DNA of 41,804 nucleotides from an uncultured Alistipes sp. Its GTDB lineage: Bacteria; Bacteroidota; Bacteroidia; Bacteroidales; Rikenellaceae. The stretch lies in assembly GCA_900769745.1 (NCBI GenBank), contig CAAGHX010000134.1:1-41804 (forward strand). Reading direction: 5' to 3'. Shown in pieces: positions 40,616-41,804 of this stretch. The notes under the pieces were generated by a model, which had not been told where the DNA came from, ran no database searches, and worked only from the letters and a program-made list of their open reading frames with translations. The position numbers and the translations under genes are program-made. Position 1 is the first letter of the stretch; each line of letters starts with the position of its first letter.

Positions 40616-41804
40616 CTAATTCAGTGGGTGGTCCTCACGGAAGGCCCTCATGCGCTCCTCCATCACGTCGTATAGCTCCTCACGCATACGCGATGTGCAG
40701 GCACGCACACCCTGCTGCTCGCTACCTGTTGTCGAGAGCGAAATACTGCTCACACCATAATACAAAAGCTCTTTGAGTAGCTCGCCGCCACTCATATTGC
40801 CATAGCCGATTGTGAAGAAGAATCCGTCGCCCACGCTCTGCGTAACGTCGTAGTCGTAGACGATGTGGAAGCCATTCTCTGTGAAGATGCGCTTCATCTT
40901 CTCGGCACGAATGGCATACTCGCGTGTATCCTCTACAAAGTTAATCTTGCCCTCAGTCGAGAGGCGAAGCATCTCGGCGTAGGCATATTGTGTTGATGCT
41001 GTGCAACCCGATGTAATCATATAGAGTATCGAAGCCACGAGCGTCTGTCCAAATACACCTGCATCCTTATAACGCTCAGCCAAAGCGGGGTAGTGACGCT
41101 CGAAGAGCTTGTCGCTGATGCAGATGGTAGCCATTCGCTGACCTGCATAGCTGAATATCTTTGACGACGAGAGCATCAATATGTAGTTGTCGGTGTAGCG
41201 TGCAACGGTAGGTGCAAATGGAGGCTCAAATGGGTGTCCCAAATCCTGGCGGAAGTCCATACAGAAGTAGGCCAAATCCTCCATCACGATAACATCGTGC
41301 TTAGTTGCCAACTCGCCGATGATCTGCAGTTCCTGCTCCTCCAAGCATATCCACGCAGGGTTGTTGGGGTTAGAATATACGATGGCTGCGATGTCGCCCT
41401 CCGCGAGCATCTGCTCCAGCTTATCGCGCAACGCCTCGCCACGATAGTTGTAGATATCGAACTCGCGCCACTGAGCACCAATAACTCTTAGCTGCGACTT
41501 CTGGATAGGGAAGCCTGGGTCGATAAAAAGCACCTTGTTCTTACCCTCCTGGCACTGCGTGCAGGCTATGAACGAGCCATACGAGCCCGCCACACTACCC
41601 ACAGTAGGCACACAAGAACGTGGAGAGATATCCACATTAAGGAATGCCTTCACGAAACGGGAAGCTTCGTTCTTCAATTCAGGCACACCCGCTGCAGCCG
41701 GGTATTGTGAACCCACCCCTCTATCAAGGGCAGCCTTTTCGGCTTCTACACCCGCCTGATTCACCGGCAAGCCCGGAGAACCTTGGTCCATACGGATGAA
41801 TGGA
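40616..41804 (-). CDS. PLP-dependent aminotransferase (class I/II), 5'-truncated
   Basis: The frame runs through the right window edge without a start it must use. An ATG at 41791 is internal, as residues PFIR before it continue the conserved PFIRMDQGSPGLP start. About 395 residues are visible. Fold type I features are YPAAAGVPELKNE, SNPNNPAW, VMEDLAYFCMDF and the PLP-lysine motif SSSKIFSYAGQRM. It likely transaminates an amino acid, perhaps aromatic given the PaaK/ACT neighbours. The substrate cannot be read from the sequence. Confidence 0.88.
   Translation of the reverse strand, partial: PFIRMDQGSPGLPVNQAGVEAEKAALDRGVGSQYPAAAGVPELKNEASRFVKAFLNVDISPRSCVPTVGSVAGSYGSFIACTQCQEGKNKVLFIDPGFPIQKSQLRVIGAQWREFDIYNYRGEALRDKLEQMLAEGDIAAIVYSNPNNPAWICLEEQELQIIGELATKHDVIVMEDLAYFCMDFRQDLGHPFEPPFAPTVARYTDNYILMLSSSKIFSYAGQRMATICISDKLFERHYPALAERYKDAGVFGQTLVASILYMITSGCTASTQYAYAEMLRLSTEGKINFVEDTREYAIRAEKMKRIFTENGFHIVYDYDVTQSVGDGFFFTIGYGNMSGGELLKELLYYGVSSISLSTTGSEQQGVRACTSRMREELYDVMEERMRAFREDHPLN

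Overview
The window looks like a Bacteroidales chromosome. Signs are the DUF5458-type TssC, the Bacteroidetes-type TssD tube proteins, many Bacteroidetes-style lipoproteins, TAnnTTTG-like -7 boxes, few Shine-Dalgarno sequences, and anaerobic gut functions ([FeFe]-hydrogenase with its maturases; a PaaK/ACT pair). Family level is uncertain; Rikenellaceae is a guess. No rRNA, tRNA, CRISPR array, integrase or transposase was seen.

Region 1 (1-25037, all + strand, A+T-rich) is a type VI secretion locus of the Bacteroidetes kind (T6SSiii-like). It opens with a block of envelope or exported proteins: a gene broken by the window edge, an outer-membrane beta-barrel, a lipoprotein, an S41 protease lipoprotein, and a protein with repeated KxGSxxxGxIxEQxPGK-type units. 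Next come TssH (ClpV), TssB, TssC, TssD, a strong terminator, a second TssD, a VgrG with a ~340-residue N-terminal extension, a DUF4280 PAAR-like protein with a pre-toxin segment but no visible toxin domain, an M23 endopeptidase, TssG, TssK, TssE, TssF, a second protein with a pre-toxin-like segment, and a phospho-signalling module. That module holds a zinc-ribbon/FHA protein, a small helical protein, a pseudokinase-FHA fusion, and an apparently active transmembrane Ser/Thr kinase with an extracytoplasmic C-terminal region. An exported protein with WG-like repeats closes the run, followed by a strong terminator. No TssJ/L/M was found, and no TssN/O/P/Q/R was recognised. Kinase/FHA control is known from proteobacterial T6SS (PpkA/Fha), but I know of no described case in T6SSiii. 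This module is the best candidate here for an undescribed system.

Region 2 (about 25.3-30.2 kb, + strand, clearly richer in G+C) is a four- or five-gene exported murein-peptide operon: a DUF6454-like protein, an NlpC/P60 endopeptidase, an L-Ala-D/L-Glu-type dipeptide epimerase, a transglutaminase-like lipoprotein, and a small Cys-rich protein. A DUF5020 outer-membrane protein follows as a separate unit (30.4-31.2 kb).

Region 3 (31.3-36.5 kb, - strand) is a compact hydA-hydE-hydG-hydF cluster: a monomeric, group B-like [FeFe]-hydrogenase and the three H-cluster maturases. Region 4 (36.7 kb to the right edge, - strand) has a PLP aminotransferase cut by the edge, a phenylacetate-CoA ligase, a tandem-ACT protein and an M3-family dipeptidyl carboxypeptidase. 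This fits fermentative handling of aromatic 2-oxo/aryl-acetic acids and of peptides.

The shift in base composition near 25.1-25.3 kb, at a terminator, suggests the T6SS block is an acquired island next to core metabolic genes.
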